Positions 28,301 to 36,585 are shown, counted from the stretch's first letter. The stretch is DNA of 64,000 bases from an uncultured Shewanella sp. (GCF_947501225.1 NZ_CANMUW010000008.1:62001-126000), one strand, 5' to 3'. Notes: generated from the sequence alone by a model not told the origin. Translations and numbers: made by a program.

Positions 28301-28988
28301 CCAGTGCATCGAACAGAGACTGATGCAGATTGGCCCTGTGGTAGCGACTCTTGTTGAGGCGGTGATTATTAAATTCAAGCAGAGCACGCCACAGTATTGG
28401 CTGCCAGGCCTGGGCCGGTGATAACTTATCACCTTTGGGGGGCAGGGTGGGCTCATTGGCCTCCCAGGCCGCTATCCAGTCCGGGCGGTAGACCAGGTAT
28501 TGGTCGAAGATATCGGCTATCTGCCCACAGAGCTGGAATAGCTTCAATGGGTCGGCGTTCTTGCCGAGGGGCTGCTCATTGCCGTCACCGGCGACTATAT
28601 CACCTAAAGATTGGGATGAAGGCTCGGTGCTGTCTGTGTTCAGGTAGTGGCTGAGCGGCGCGAACTCTTCGATATGCAGCAGCTCCGGCAGCAACTCCAT
28701 CAACTTCCAGGTCATGGCTGGCTTAGTGAAGGCGTTCTCTTTGGGCACATCGCTCAGCAGGGTGTGACAAAGCTGCCAGATAAAGCTCGAGGGAAGGGGA
28801 AATTCCAGCGCCGCGGCTATCTTGTTCTGTCTGGCAATCTCCAGCCTTAGCCAGGTGGACATACCCGGGCTCTGGACTAATACCTGCTCCGGCATCAACA
28901 GCGGCATGCCGGGCATGGGGGTCTGTAGCTCGGTCGCGAGTTGGGTCGAGAGTGCTTCCATTCGATTAGACTGTACAAGATAGAGCAT
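25389..28988 (-). CDS. recC: Exodeoxyribonuclease V gamma subunit RecC
   Basis: About 1199 residues from the start at 28988 (MLYLVQSNRMEALS), which matches the RecC N-terminus (compare E. coli 'LRVYHSNRLDVL'); an in-frame start at 29051 would add 21 unlikely residues. Family landmarks are 'ILVQSPGMSTWL'-like sequence, 'FPLPSSFIWQL', 'VFGISSMAPQTLDVLYHLA' and 'SHSLDIDLPF'-type C-terminal sequence. RecC is a helicase-like scaffold that recognises Chi. The order recC-recB-recD without ptrA is usual in Shewanella-like genomes. Confidence 0.96.
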   Translation of the reverse strand: MLYLVQSNRMEALSTQLATELQTPMPGMPLLMPEQVLVQSPGMSTWLRLEIARQNKIAAALEFPLPSSFIWQLCHTLLSDVPKENAFTKPAMTWKLMELLPELLHIEEFAPLSHYLNTDSTEPSSQSLGDIVAGDGNEQPLGKNADPLKLFQLCGQIADIFDQYLVYRPDWIAAWEANEPTLPPKGDKLSPAQAWQPILWRALLEFNNHRLNKSRYHRANLHQSLFDALDDPDTCLVGLPRRLFVFGISSMAPQTLDVLYHLAKRIDVIMLNLSPCQHYWGDIVDPRLRARMALEYANKNKLEAQWEDKLEVGNPLLANNGKMGRELLDLILELPEEHTDFNFECYQDPLDDAEQTLLRGVQHDILELTTRNRSLGPDAALYLTIDDRRILSESDDSLTLRSCHSPLREIETLHDHLLEMLSREPADPNDPLLAKDIVIMLPDVAAYAPYIDAVFSAKQGAHYIPYAIADRGAAQESPLINSFLHILAINQSRFALTDILGILEVPAVLRRFELDDDELSMIRHWLEQAGVRWGRDEQSRAAQSMPAFDKNSWAFGIKRLILGYAFSDDAGLYHDTLLVEGIEGQSAQALGKLLNFIETLDEYQLALAQSCSIDERMGQLARLLEDFYEVDDEEQQQLQEIREAINKLKTELIEAGQVTPLNTQVLQNWFNRTLSESRVGQRYLAGSVNFCTLMPMRSIPFKLVCLVGMNDGIYPRVQHPVGFDLVAQFGPRKGDRSRRLDDRYLFLEAILSAREQLYISYIGHSERDNSERIPSMLVSELVEYCQLCYLPQEIAAGLIKSGLEPDIPAIEAAIHKQLLIEQPLQPFDERLYLPHSDESSPLKQSYSAQWCPAKSADNPDETPRFIPPGHEIVQGSEVTDSLQENELEVSALIRFFRNPAQYFFNRTLKVDLGLNIQADDNDEPFSLNALERYKLQANLLDNAISQGLELPGEALLQRLKASGELPLEPFDDLLLGQYLHDIKPLIGRALYLRGEDQHSLDIDLPFTKEEMDDPLKQAVTLVGRIDDLCAKGLVNYRPGTANGRDLIRVYIRHLCICAMGKNAIKESGQHISYLLDIGHFHAFHGVTPEQAKTQLRLWLSYFQSGQLHPLMFMPRTALAYVEAEGDHIDKLIDAQSQWIDEQSQLGEGFEPHYQRLYNFPEDFTEDQFGQIAMTLLSPMLSLYHKDKLSELSNFVEGGC

Positions 28989-29378
28989 GAATATTCCCAG
29001 GCAAAGAAACGATAGGCATTCAGTGAGTCGATTCACCATCGGATTAGTCAACTATTCTATGTGTTTAGTTCGGTAAGTCCAATGAAACTATGGGATATTG
29101 ATCTTAATGGAGCATGTTTCGACAATAGGCAGATACAGATGTTTACACTGAGTCAGTATCGGGATTTTTTCCGGCAATCACAGACTCACACCGGGTGCTG
29201 TTTTCGGGTGATGATAGTTAAAATTTGATGTGGAACATCTAATTAGGCGAATGCTAATCAATGGGGTTGGTTTTTACACAGATTCAATTAATATAAAAAT
29301 GAGACGTAAGTATTTACAGGGTAAGAGTTCTCAGGGTTATTCAGGGAACACTTTTCGGGAACACTATTCGGGAACACT
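28989..29378. other. Intergenic region upstream of recC and the NarK-like gene
   Basis: About 390 bp between divergent genes. It holds an imperfect FNR-like half-site (TTGATCTTAATGG near 29098) and, at its end, 13-bp tandem repeats (separate entry). No gene is visible; a 61-codon frame at 29230-29415 overlaps the transporter start and looks spurious. Confidence 0.45.
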
Positions 29379-29381
29379 ATG
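29331..29381 (+). repeat. 13-bp tandem repeat containing the ribosome-binding site of the NarK-like gene
   Basis: The motif CGGGAACACTATT is repeated with a period of 13: GGGAACACT occurs at 29344, 29357 and 29370, with a degenerate fourth unit (CAGGGTTATT) before them. The last unit supplies GGGA about 6 bases before the ATG at 29379, so repeat gain or loss would change the leader but preserve a ribosome-binding site. Confidence 0.8.
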
Positions 29382-30653
29382 GATATTCAACAGCGTCGCT
29401 CATATCAGGCTCTAACACTCGCCACCCTGGCATTTGCCGCATGTTTCTCTGTTTGGACCCTCTACTCAATTATCGGCATCGAGCTCAAAGAACGTCTGAG
29501 TTTGAGCGCAACCGAGTTCGGTTTTCTGCTTGCCGCGCCTATTTTTACCGGCGCAATCTTTCGGGTTCCCATAGGCTTTGTGGCCGAAAAGGTGTCGTGT
29601 CGTGAGCTCTTCTTCTGGCAGATGCTACTCGCGGTTCCGCCTCTGTTCTATCTGCCTCATATCGAAACCTACTGGGGGTATATCTGGATTGGCTTCGTGC
29701 TCGGCCTAACAGGGGTCTCGTTTACCATAGGTATCCGTTATGTTACCGATTGGTTTGAGACCAAGCGCCAGGGCTTCGCGCTGGGGGTGTTTGGTGCCGG
29801 CAATGCGGGCGCCGCCATTACTTTGGTGTTAGTGCCCTTTATTGTCGACATCTTCGGCTGGAACCAGATAGGCTACGCCTACGGGGTGGGCATGATCTTT
29901 ATGGCGGTGCTGTTTCGTGTGATGGCGCCCGAGGTGAATGAGTACTACCAGAAACAGAAAGACAGCCATGATATGGCGTTTCATATGGCGCCGCTTAAAG
30001 ATCTGCAGGTGTGGCGTTTCGGACTCTACTACTATTTCGTATTCGGCAGCTTCCTGGCACTGATCCTCTGGTTACCTCAATACTATGTCTCCGCTTATAA
30101 CCTCTCTCTGACCCAATCTATGGCGCTGACACTGCTGTTTGTCACCAGTTCCAGTATGGTCAGGGCCGTGGGCGGCTGGTTCGCCGATACCTATGGGGCG
30201 AGGGCGGTTAACTGGACCGCATTTTGGATCTGCATGGTGTGCCTGTTCTTCCTGAGCTACCCGCCGACCACAATGATCATTCACGGCGTGACTAAAGATG
30301 TTGAGGTCTCGTTTGAGGTGAATGTCTGGGTGTTTACCTTCCTGATCTTCATCATCGGTCTGGCACAGGGCTTCGGCCGCGCCAGCGTCTATAAGACTAT
30401 CTATGATTACTATCCGAATCATATGGGCAGTGTAGGCGGCATCGTCGCCGCCATCGGGGCCTTGGGGGGCTGTACTCTGCCTATCATGTTCGGTTTCGCC
30501 GTCGATGTTATCGGTGTCTACAGCGCCTGCTTCATGCTGCTCTATGGTGTGTTGGCAACCTGTATGGTGGTGATGTACTTCGCCCTCAGGGCCGAGCGGC
30601 ATCAGAAGCTGTTGAGAGACTCGATAGCGAATAACTTTCTGGAGCAGGACTGA
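29379..30653 (+). CDS. NarK-type nitrate/nitrite MFS transporter
   Basis: 424 residues with 12 predicted membrane helices. NNP-family traits: 'APIFTGAIFRVPIGFVAEKV', the nitrate signature 'QGFALGVFGAGNAGAAITL' near residue 130, and 'GQASVYKTIYDYYPNHMGSVGG'-like second signature (seen as GRASVYKTIYDYYPNH). It moves nitrate inward and/or nitrite outward. It stands alone next to recC, unlike the narK at 42531 in the nar operon. The start ATG follows the last unit of a tandem repeat. Confidence 0.88.
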   Translation: MDIQQRRSYQALTLATLAFAACFSVWTLYSIIGIELKERLSLSATEFGFLLAAPIFTGAIFRVPIGFVAEKVSCRELFFWQMLLAVPPLFYLPHIETYWGYIWIGFVLGLTGVSFTIGIRYVTDWFETKRQGFALGVFGAGNAGAAITLVLVPFIVDIFGWNQIGYAYGVGMIFMAVLFRVMAPEVNEYYQKQKDSHDMAFHMAPLKDLQVWRFGLYYYFVFGSFLALILWLPQYYVSAYNLSLTQSMALTLLFVTSSSMVRAVGGWFADTYGARAVNWTAFWICMVCLFFLSYPPTTMIIHGVTKDVEVSFEVNVWVFTFLIFIIGLAQGFGRASVYKTIYDYYPNHMGSVGGIVAAIGALGGCTLPIMFGFAVDVIGVYSACFMLLYGVLATCMVVMYFALRAERHQKLLRDSIANNFLEQD

Positions 30654-30752
30654 CTCAGTGCTCACTTAATGCCAGTTGACGTAAGTGCAGCGCCTTCAAA
30701 TAGATGCATAAGGTTGGTGTTTTGCGGATAGTTTCTAACCTGATTTAAAAGT

Positions 30753-30784
30753 AAAGCCGGTTAATTTAGATGACCGGCTTTTAG
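30753..30784. terminator. Rho-independent terminator, probably bidirectional
   Basis: AAAGCCGGT / ACCGGCTTT with an 11-base loop, about 100 bp after the transporter stop and 70 bp from the end of the convergent lipoprotein gene. Followed by TTA. Confidence 0.7.
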
Positions 30785-30851
30785 TTGGTGAGCTTTGCTA
30801 ACAGCTTTTGATTGAAAATTTAACCTGTTATCCCGGATAAAACCTAAGCTG

Positions 30852-31214
30852 TTACTGCTTGCACTTGTAAATAACGGCGACCACGCTTATCTCTTTGTCT
30901 TTATCTTCACACTCATCGATGTGTAGCCAAACGATATGGGTGCCACCTAAGCCTTCGCCATACTTTATCGCCTGTTTCTTCGCATCTCTTAATGCAAACT
31001 CACCCGAAGCCTTGCCTCTGGCCATGGCGAAACTGTCACAGTGAGTCACCTCAAAATCATAGGCTTCATTAATTCGGTAGTGCAGGGTGCCAGAATCCTG
31101 TTTACTATCCCAAAGCGAACAGCCCGTAGCAGATAAAGCGATAAGAAAAGAGATAGATAAAGAGGTTAGGGGCGAGATAAGGAAACAGTTACCCCCCCGT
31201 AAAGTTTTTAACAC
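30852..31214 (-). CDS. Small lipoprotein, DUF4156-like
   Basis: 120 residues with a lipoprotein signal: hydrophobic LSISFLIALS followed by the lipobox-like SATGC (Cys32). The mature part has 'GEFALRDAKKQAIKYGEGLGGTHIVWL', resembling DUF4156 outer-membrane lipoproteins, with extra cysteines (HCDSF, DECED, YKCKQ). Function unknown. It stands alone on the minus strand. Confidence 0.6.
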   Translation of the reverse strand: MLKTLRGGNCFLISPLTSLSISFLIALSATGCSLWDSKQDSGTLHYRINEAYDFEVTHCDSFAMARGKASGEFALRDAKKQAIKYGEGLGGTHIVWLHIDECEDKDKEISVVAVIYKCKQ

Positions 31215-31624
31215 GAAATGAATCCCTTTTGGTAAGCGACGGCGTGAAAGGTATTACGGCTAAGAATTTGTATCAATGCTGATTGTTACACACCTTGTTA
31301 ATCATGCTTATTCTTTTTGAAAACAGAGTAATAAACAGTCAAGCTATGTAAATGATTGAAAAGTTGTTGGTACAGCGGGTAAAAGTGGCTGGTGGCAGAT
31401 ACCCATAGGTAGGAGAGAACTTTTTGGCGTGTTTGTGATCCTTTTGGTGTATTTGTAACTAACTTGGTGTGCCCGCCTCGGCTTTGAGCTAGTCTATGGG
31501 CTCGCAGTCTGCTCTGCGCTTGAGTCTGACATCTTAGTTGAGACCTTATCTGGTGCAGATAAGCTTCTTCTTGCGATTGAAAATATAGGTTAACTAACAG
31601 TCTCATTATATGGGAGAAAATTTG
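31215..31624. other. Intergenic region before the RbsB-like gene
   Basis: About 410 bp without a convincing gene. It contains a 7-bp hairpin CTTATCT/AGATAAG at 31545-31563, roughly 60 bp before the start, which might be a leader structure. Confidence 0.35.
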
Positions 31625-32629
31625 ATGAGATTATCGATACTAGTTTTAGTATTTACCATGTTGCCATTACTTTCAGCCAGTGGAAAGGATCTTAAGTTCG
31701 CCGTTGTCCCTAAGTACCACAGTGTCTTTTTTGAACAGAGCAAGCAAGGTTGTATGGAGGCTGCGGCTCAATTAACGGGCGTCGAGTGCATATACCGGGG
31801 GCCCGAGACCGCGAGTGTCAGAGTCCAGGATCAGATCATTTCACAACTGATCGACGAGGGGGTTGACGGTATCGCTGTCGCCGTGACGCAGTCTAAATTC
31901 CTCGCAGAAAACAGTATTCAAAAGGCGCGCAGTGCCGGTATTCCTATTGTCACCTATGACTCAGATTTTGACGCTCAGACCCTCAATAAGTACAAAAACA
32001 TACGTTCAAGTTATATCGGGACAGATAATTTCGAGTTTGGCAGGGCGTTAGGGGAGCAGTTAAAGAAGCAGCGTCCCGATGGAGGCACCTTGATCATTCA
32101 AACCGGACGCCCGGACTCTCCCAATCTGAATCTCAGAATCATGGGGATCCGCGCCGCACTGTCCGGCAAACACTATACTTCGCCGCCAGGGAAAATGCTC
32201 CGCAACGACAATGGCTGGACCGAGGTGAGAGAGCCTTTCAATAATTTCGATCAGCTCTCAAGGGCGGTAAAGCAGATGGAGTCGGTGGTGCAGGGAAGGC
32301 GATTGAAAGCGGACGCCTTTATTGCCGTCGGTGGCTGGCCGCAAAATGATGAAACGCTCTATCGCAACATGATAGCGCCTTATAAAACCAAGCTTGAACG
32401 CAAAGAGGTGATAGTGGTGATGTCAGATGCTCAGGAGCAGCACTTAACCATGTTACGGGACCGCCTCGCCCATGCAAATGTCGGTCAAAGCCCCTATGAG
32501 ATGGGTAGGCAAGCGATATTGGCCCTGTATAACATTGTCAAACATCGAGACTATGATGAGTTTATCCATACCCCGATAAATCTGTGTACCCGGGAGAACT
32601 ACAGCAGCTGCACCCAACACAAGTTATAA
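31625..32629 (+). CDS. Periplasmic sugar-binding protein, RbsB/LacI type
   Basis: 334 residues from ATG 31625 (GGAG at 31613-31616; the upstream in-frame ATG 31610 overlaps that site). Signal peptide SILVLVFTMLPLLSASG, then a type-1 periplasmic binding fold: 'KFAVVPKYHSVFFEQSKQGC', 'DQIISQLIDEGVDGIAV', 'AGIPIVTYDSDFD' and 'SYIGTDNFEFGRALGEQL'. No permease or kinase gene is nearby; it may serve chemotaxis, a sensor kinase or a distant transporter. Confidence 0.87.
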   Translation: MRLSILVLVFTMLPLLSASGKDLKFAVVPKYHSVFFEQSKQGCMEAAAQLTGVECIYRGPETASVRVQDQIISQLIDEGVDGIAVAVTQSKFLAENSIQKARSAGIPIVTYDSDFDAQTLNKYKNIRSSYIGTDNFEFGRALGEQLKKQRPDGGTLIIQTGRPDSPNLNLRIMGIRAALSGKHYTSPPGKMLRNDNGWTEVREPFNNFDQLSRAVKQMESVVQGRRLKADAFIAVGGWPQNDETLYRNMIAPYKTKLERKEVIVVMSDAQEQHLTMLRDRLAHANVGQSPYEMGRQAILALYNIVKHRDYDEFIHTPINLCTRENYSSCTQHKL

Positions 32630-32824
32630 CTTGCAGGATATCGGCAAATCCTCGAAAGGACCTGAGTCATTGTTTGTTCTCATAGCCTGCGGAACTGGCT
32701 GCAAAAAGAGTGTATCTCGGATGGTGTCCTCCCAATAAAACTCCCTGAAACTAAAATAGCCGGACGATGGATACTGTAATGCCGAAACCGGGATGAAGAG
32801 GGCTATTTCGGCTAATATTAATTC

Positions 32825-33715
32825 ATGGAAAACAATCGATTCAGGCAAACCTGCCTGCAAAACATCATATCTGACCATCAAAGTGGCTCGGCTGAAATTG
32901 CCTGTATGGCGCTTAAGGCCCTAGCAGACTACAGTCAACGATGTGAGGAGGCACAGCCTTCGACCTATCTGAAAGAGTTGAACGCCTTTGCCGTTGCGCT
33001 GCAACAAACCCGCCCCAGCATGGCTATTTTGACAAATATCATCGATGCCTGGCTTGAGGAGGTAAATAGGAGTAAACATCCACAATCAGATGTAATGACC
33101 TTAAAGCAGGTTGCGCTTGGCAAGGCAGAGGAGCTGATGGCGCAATCGAGCCAGGCTAATGAGCGCATCGCACAACATGTCTGCGATTTGATTGCTGATA
33201 ACAGTGTCGTGCTCACCCATAGCATCAGCTCTACCATTATCGACTGCTTTACGAAGCTGGCAAAGAGAGAGATAAGCGCGATCATCACCGAATCCAGACC
33301 GGGTAATGAAGGCCTGCAGCTCGCCGAAAAGCTCTCTAAATCTGGCATAGAGACCCAATACATCACCGACGCACAACTGGGCCTGTTTATGGAAAAAGCA
33401 GATGTCGTGCTCCTTGGCGCAGATTCGATATTGGCGGACGGCTCGCTGGTTAATAAAGCGGGCAGTTATCTCACCGCCCTGGCGGCTCACGACCTCGGCA
33501 TCCCGATCTATGTCTGTGCAGAAAAATTTAAACAGAGCAGGGAAAGCCGCGAAACCATTCACTTAGAAGAGATGGACAGCGCAGAACTGAATCTAGCCGA
33601 CTTGCCCCATATCACAGCGAGAAACATCTATTTCGACGTTACCCCGCCCAGACTGATCAATGGCTGGATAGATGAAGAGGGTGTACAAACGCTTATGGGG
33701 ACACCATCTACTTAA
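32825..33715 (+). CDS. eIF-2B/ribose-1,5-bisphosphate-isomerase-like protein
   Basis: 296 residues of the IF-2B fold: an N-terminal helical half (about 1-115), then a Rossmann-like half with 'NSVVLTHSISSTIIDC', 'ITESRPGNEG', 'GADSILADGSLVNKAGSYLTALAAHD' and 'IPIYVCAEKFK'. The family includes methylthioribose-1-phosphate isomerase, archaeal ribose-1,5-bisphosphate isomerase and eIF2B subunits. The Asp of GADSI is kept, but Ser replaces Cys in the THxxS loop, where I recall isomerases having Cys. The enzyme role is therefore open. The gene stands alone, 196 bp after the binding protein. Confidence 0.75.
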   Translation: MENNRFRQTCLQNIISDHQSGSAEIACMALKALADYSQRCEEAQPSTYLKELNAFAVALQQTRPSMAILTNIIDAWLEEVNRSKHPQSDVMTLKQVALGKAEELMAQSSQANERIAQHVCDLIADNSVVLTHSISSTIIDCFTKLAKREISAIITESRPGNEGLQLAEKLSKSGIETQYITDAQLGLFMEKADVVLLGADSILADGSLVNKAGSYLTALAAHDLGIPIYVCAEKFKQSRESRETIHLEEMDSAELNLADLPHITARNIYFDVTPPRLINGWIDEEGVQTLMGTPST

Positions 33716-33886
33716 TGTGCGCTTAGATAGTTTAAAACCAATCTGTCATGTGTATATGACAAAAAGGAGGGGCAGTAAATGGATGTTTGTTTTAGCTATT
33801 TTTAAACTTAGATCGCATTTTATATACATTAAAGCTAGTAGCTTAGATACCGCTCTGTTTACACATCAATTATTTATGGAAGAAAA

Positions 33887-34636
33887 ATGATTAAGACAAT
33901 TTACAGACAGTACGGAAAAGTAGATTCTATATATGCTATTGGCTTTCTTGCTATCGCAATTGTGATCGGCGCTTTCATTGCCGGTATAGCTGCTTACATT
34001 TTCTTAAAACTGTATGAGGTTAACTCTGACGCTACATGGAAAGATATATTAAATAAGTGCCTACAGATGGCCCTTTTAGTTACAATTGCTATGTACATAG
34101 GTAGTGCCGCTGGCTATGTCATTTTTGAATCAATATTTTCCCCATCTTCTTCACCTTTTGCCGCTCAATTTGACTACAAAGGTTATGCGATTAACTTACT
34201 TACCATTAACGCAATTCCCTTCTTTATTGAGTCATTTTTAGCTCTGCTGTGGGCAGTATTTTCCGCCAAAACATTTCACTTATCGAAGGTTAAGATGTGG
34301 TTGGTAGTATGGATCGGTGTCTTTATCGTTTTTAATCTGGGTAATTTGATTGTATTTTTTGTTAGCCGGTTTACCCTTGCGGAATTCCTATCGTTTGGCT
34401 TTTTTAATCTCTTGCTGGCGTTACCAAAAACTATCTATTTTCAAATGGAGCAAGCTGTAGCCGTTGTGTCGGACCCAATTGGATACTTCAACAGTCTTTG
34501 GTACAGTGTTAAGCTCTCTAATGGCAATCAATTCTATTTAGTAACACAATTCCCTAAATGGGCAATATTACTACTTCCGCTTAGTGTTGGTGTTCTTGGT
34601 TATAGGCACCTGTTTCCTTTAGAGGCTGATAACTAA
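33887..34636 (+). CDS. Multi-pass membrane protein of unknown function
   Basis: 249 residues with about five or six membrane helices (around 17-42, 62-86, 103-127, 137-160, 164-182 and 215-235). The ribosome-binding site is weak (GGAAGAAAA). Base composition is more AT-rich than the genes to its left, and it borders the accessory island, so it may be acquired. I do not recognise the family. Confidence 0.6.
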   Translation: MIKTIYRQYGKVDSIYAIGFLAIAIVIGAFIAGIAAYIFLKLYEVNSDATWKDILNKCLQMALLVTIAMYIGSAAGYVIFESIFSPSSSPFAAQFDYKGYAINLLTINAIPFFIESFLALLWAVFSAKTFHLSKVKMWLVVWIGVFIVFNLGNLIVFFVSRFTLAEFLSFGFFNLLLALPKTIYFQMEQAVAVVSDPIGYFNSLWYSVKLSNGNQFYLVTQFPKWAILLLPLSVGVLGYRHLFPLEADN

Positions 34637-35256
34637 GTTGTTATCAGAAAGTTGAATAAGAAAAACGCTTAAATTGCAGTCTTATAAGACTAAGAATACT
34701 TGAACATTAATGATACTTTATTTCTATCTTATCTTATCTGAGCTGTGTGAGAAAAAATGTCCCAAATAGTCATCAATCCCACGCACAAAGAGCCTTTCAC
34801 AGAGTGACAACAACAATGTGAAAAAAAGTGGCAGGCCTTTATTATAATTAAAGAGCCTGTAGAACGAGGTCTAGGCAAATTACATCCATGTAAAAAGGCC
34901 TGTTCGGCATCACTTTCTCTCGATCAAAGCGGTCATTCGATCTTCGCCGTGTCTTCTTAAATATCCAAAATCGATTCTTTCAAGTGAAGATGCCAATGTA
35001 AAAGTTAGCTAACTAACATGGGGGGGCCTAATAGTTTTTTGATTGATTTGAATTCAGCTGTCAAAGCTGCCAAATAAGTTAGACTCGCCTAGTGACTGGC
35101 GGAAGGGGCATATGTGATAGATGCCACTGTAAAACTGTGGCATCTCACTTTTTATGGCGGTGATTTTGTTTAAAAATCATGATCTATAGGAATTACAGAG
35201 TTAAAGTTTCCAGCTTCAGGTTCTCCAAAGATTGGTGTTCCTGAATCTTCAGTTTC
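34637..35256. other. Gene-free AT-rich region left of the RAYT transposase
   Basis: About 620 bp with no credible protein gene. It holds a 9-bp inverted repeat CAGGCCTTT (34832-34840) / AAAGGCCTG (34894-34902), a palindrome GTTAGCTAAC near 35003, and a strong terminator at 35114-35153. Together these could mark a small RNA or the remains of a mobile element. Confidence 0.5.
35114..35153 (+). terminator. Strong orphan Rho-independent terminator
   Basis: Stem AGATGCCAC (35119-35127) / GTGGCATCT (35137-35145), extended by GTG/CAC, with a 9-base loop and TTTTT tail. The nearest upstream plus-strand gene ends 480 bp away, so it may end an untranslated transcript. Confidence 0.8.
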
Positions 35257-35646
35257 TACAAAACACATAGACACCCAATGTTAATGGCACAAATGACGAC
35301 CTCCGACTAATCTTGATTTGAGCATCTAACAAGGAGGTTGTATGCCAAGGCCAAGACGAACCCTCATTAGTTTGGAAGATACCCCTTATTATCACTGTTG
35401 CAGTCGTGTAGTTCGGCGCGCTTTCTTGTGTGGTGATGACAAATATACCGGTACAAAACACATAGACACCCAATGTTAATGGCACAAATGACGACCTCCG
35501 ACTAATCTTGATTTGAGCATCTAACAAGGAGGTTGTATGCCAAGGCCAAGACGAACCCTCATTAGTTTGGAAGATACCCCTTATTATCACTGTTGCAGTC
35601 GTGTAGTTCGGCGCGCTTTCTTGTGTGGTGATGACAAATATACCGG
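35257..35646 (+). repeat. Exact 195-bp tandem duplication of the RAYT promoter and 5' end
   Basis: Bases 35257-35451 and 35452-35646 appear identical. Each unit holds 85 bp of leader, the AAGGAGGT ribosome-binding site, the ATG and the first 36-37 codons of the transposase. The absence of visible differences suggests a recent event or an assembly artefact. Confidence 0.93.
35342..35479 (+). pseudogene. Truncated first copy of the RAYT start
   Basis: The first repeat unit encodes the first 37 residues of the transposase ([20 protein letters not shown]...) and then runs into the leader of the second unit, adding eight codons (TKHIDTQC) before a TAA stop. It keeps its own ribosome-binding site, so a 45-residue peptide may be made. 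It lacks the HUH motif and cannot be active alone. Confidence 0.85.
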
Positions 35647-36511
35647 TAAGAACTATGACCATCGCCGTGGTTGGGTAGAAGCACAGCTATTGAAGCTAAC
35701 AGAGGTGTTTGCAATAGATGTAGCCGCCTATGCAGTGATGAGCAATCACCTCCATGTAGTCCTTTATATTGATGTAGAGCAGGTTAATGCATGGTCAGAT
35801 AGAGAAGTAGTGCTGCAATGGCATAAGTTATTTAATGGCACAGCTTTAACGCAGAAGTTTGCCAAGGGCGAAGTAATAGAAGAATATGCGGTTGCCCAGC
35901 TTAAACACCTAATTGCTATTTATCGTGCTCGCCTTAGCGACATAAGCTGGTTTATGAGATGCCTCAATGAACCCATAGCAAGACAAGCTAACCTAGAAGA
36001 CAATTGCACAGGGCATTTCTGGGAAGGGCGGTTTAAGTCTCAGGCTTTATTGGATGAAGTGGCGGTATTGGCGTGTATGGCTTATGTGGAGCTTAATCCT
36101 ATTCGTGCCAAAATGGCTAATACACCTGAGCAATCAGATTTCACCAGTATCAAGCTTAGAGTTAAAGCAGCACTATCAGGTGAGCAACCTAAACGTCTTT
36201 TACCGTTTGTTGGTAATGAACGTGCTAATCAGCCCAAAGGGCTTGTTTTTTCATTGCAAGATTACCTAGTACTGGTTGATGAAACAGGCAGGGTAATTCG
36301 TGATGATAAGCGCGGAGCTATAGCTACTCATGCTACTGACATACTCGAACGGTTAAATATTCCTACAGAGAACTGGCTAAAAATCGTCACTGAATTTGGT
36401 CAATTGTTCCATGGCCCAGTTGGCACATTGCAGGAGTTTAGCCACTACTGTGAGCACTTGAATAAACGAAGGCGACATTTTTCAAGTAGTTGCCAGTTTA
36501 TCCCCCACTAG
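35537..36511 (+). CDS. REP-associated tyrosine transposase (RAYT, Y1 family)
   Basis: 324 residues. The N-terminus [22 protein letters not shown] is typical of RAYTs of the IS200/IS605-like Y1 superfamily. The HUH motif is HLH at 71-73 (MSNHLHVVLY) and the catalytic-Tyr region is 'MAYVELNPIRAKMA'. The ribosome-binding site is AAGGAGGT, 4 bases from the ATG. RAYTs nick single-stranded DNA and are linked to REP hairpins; they are usually single-copy domesticated genes. The 5' part is duplicated in tandem immediately upstream, but this copy is complete. Confidence 0.92.
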   Translation: MPRPRRTLISLEDTPYYHCCSRVVRRAFLCGDDKYTGKNYDHRRGWVEAQLLKLTEVFAIDVAAYAVMSNHLHVVLYIDVEQVNAWSDREVVLQWHKLFNGTALTQKFAKGEVIEEYAVAQLKHLIAIYRARLSDISWFMRCLNEPIARQANLEDNCTGHFWEGRFKSQALLDEVAVLACMAYVELNPIRAKMANTPEQSDFTSIKLRVKAALSGEQPKRLLPFVGNERANQPKGLVFSLQDYLVLVDETGRVIRDDKRGAIATHATDILERLNIPTENWLKIVTEFGQLFHGPVGTLQEFSHYCEHLNKRRRHFSSSCQFIPH

Positions 36512-36585
36512 CTGAAGCAAAACTCACTTAACAGCTTGTTCCTCAGTCACATTGACAGAGTTATTACTCCTTACCCGAAATACAG

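Noticed and set aside
29098..29111. FNR-like half-site TTGATCTTAATGGA upstream of the NarK-like gene
   Set aside because: Only the left half and part of the right half match, and it lies about 270 bp from the start, so it is not claimed as an FNR box.
35249..35662. 137-codon minus-strand frame with an internal repeat of about 65 residues
   Set aside because: It is antisense to the duplicated RAYT 5' end; the protein repeat only mirrors the 195-bp DNA duplication.
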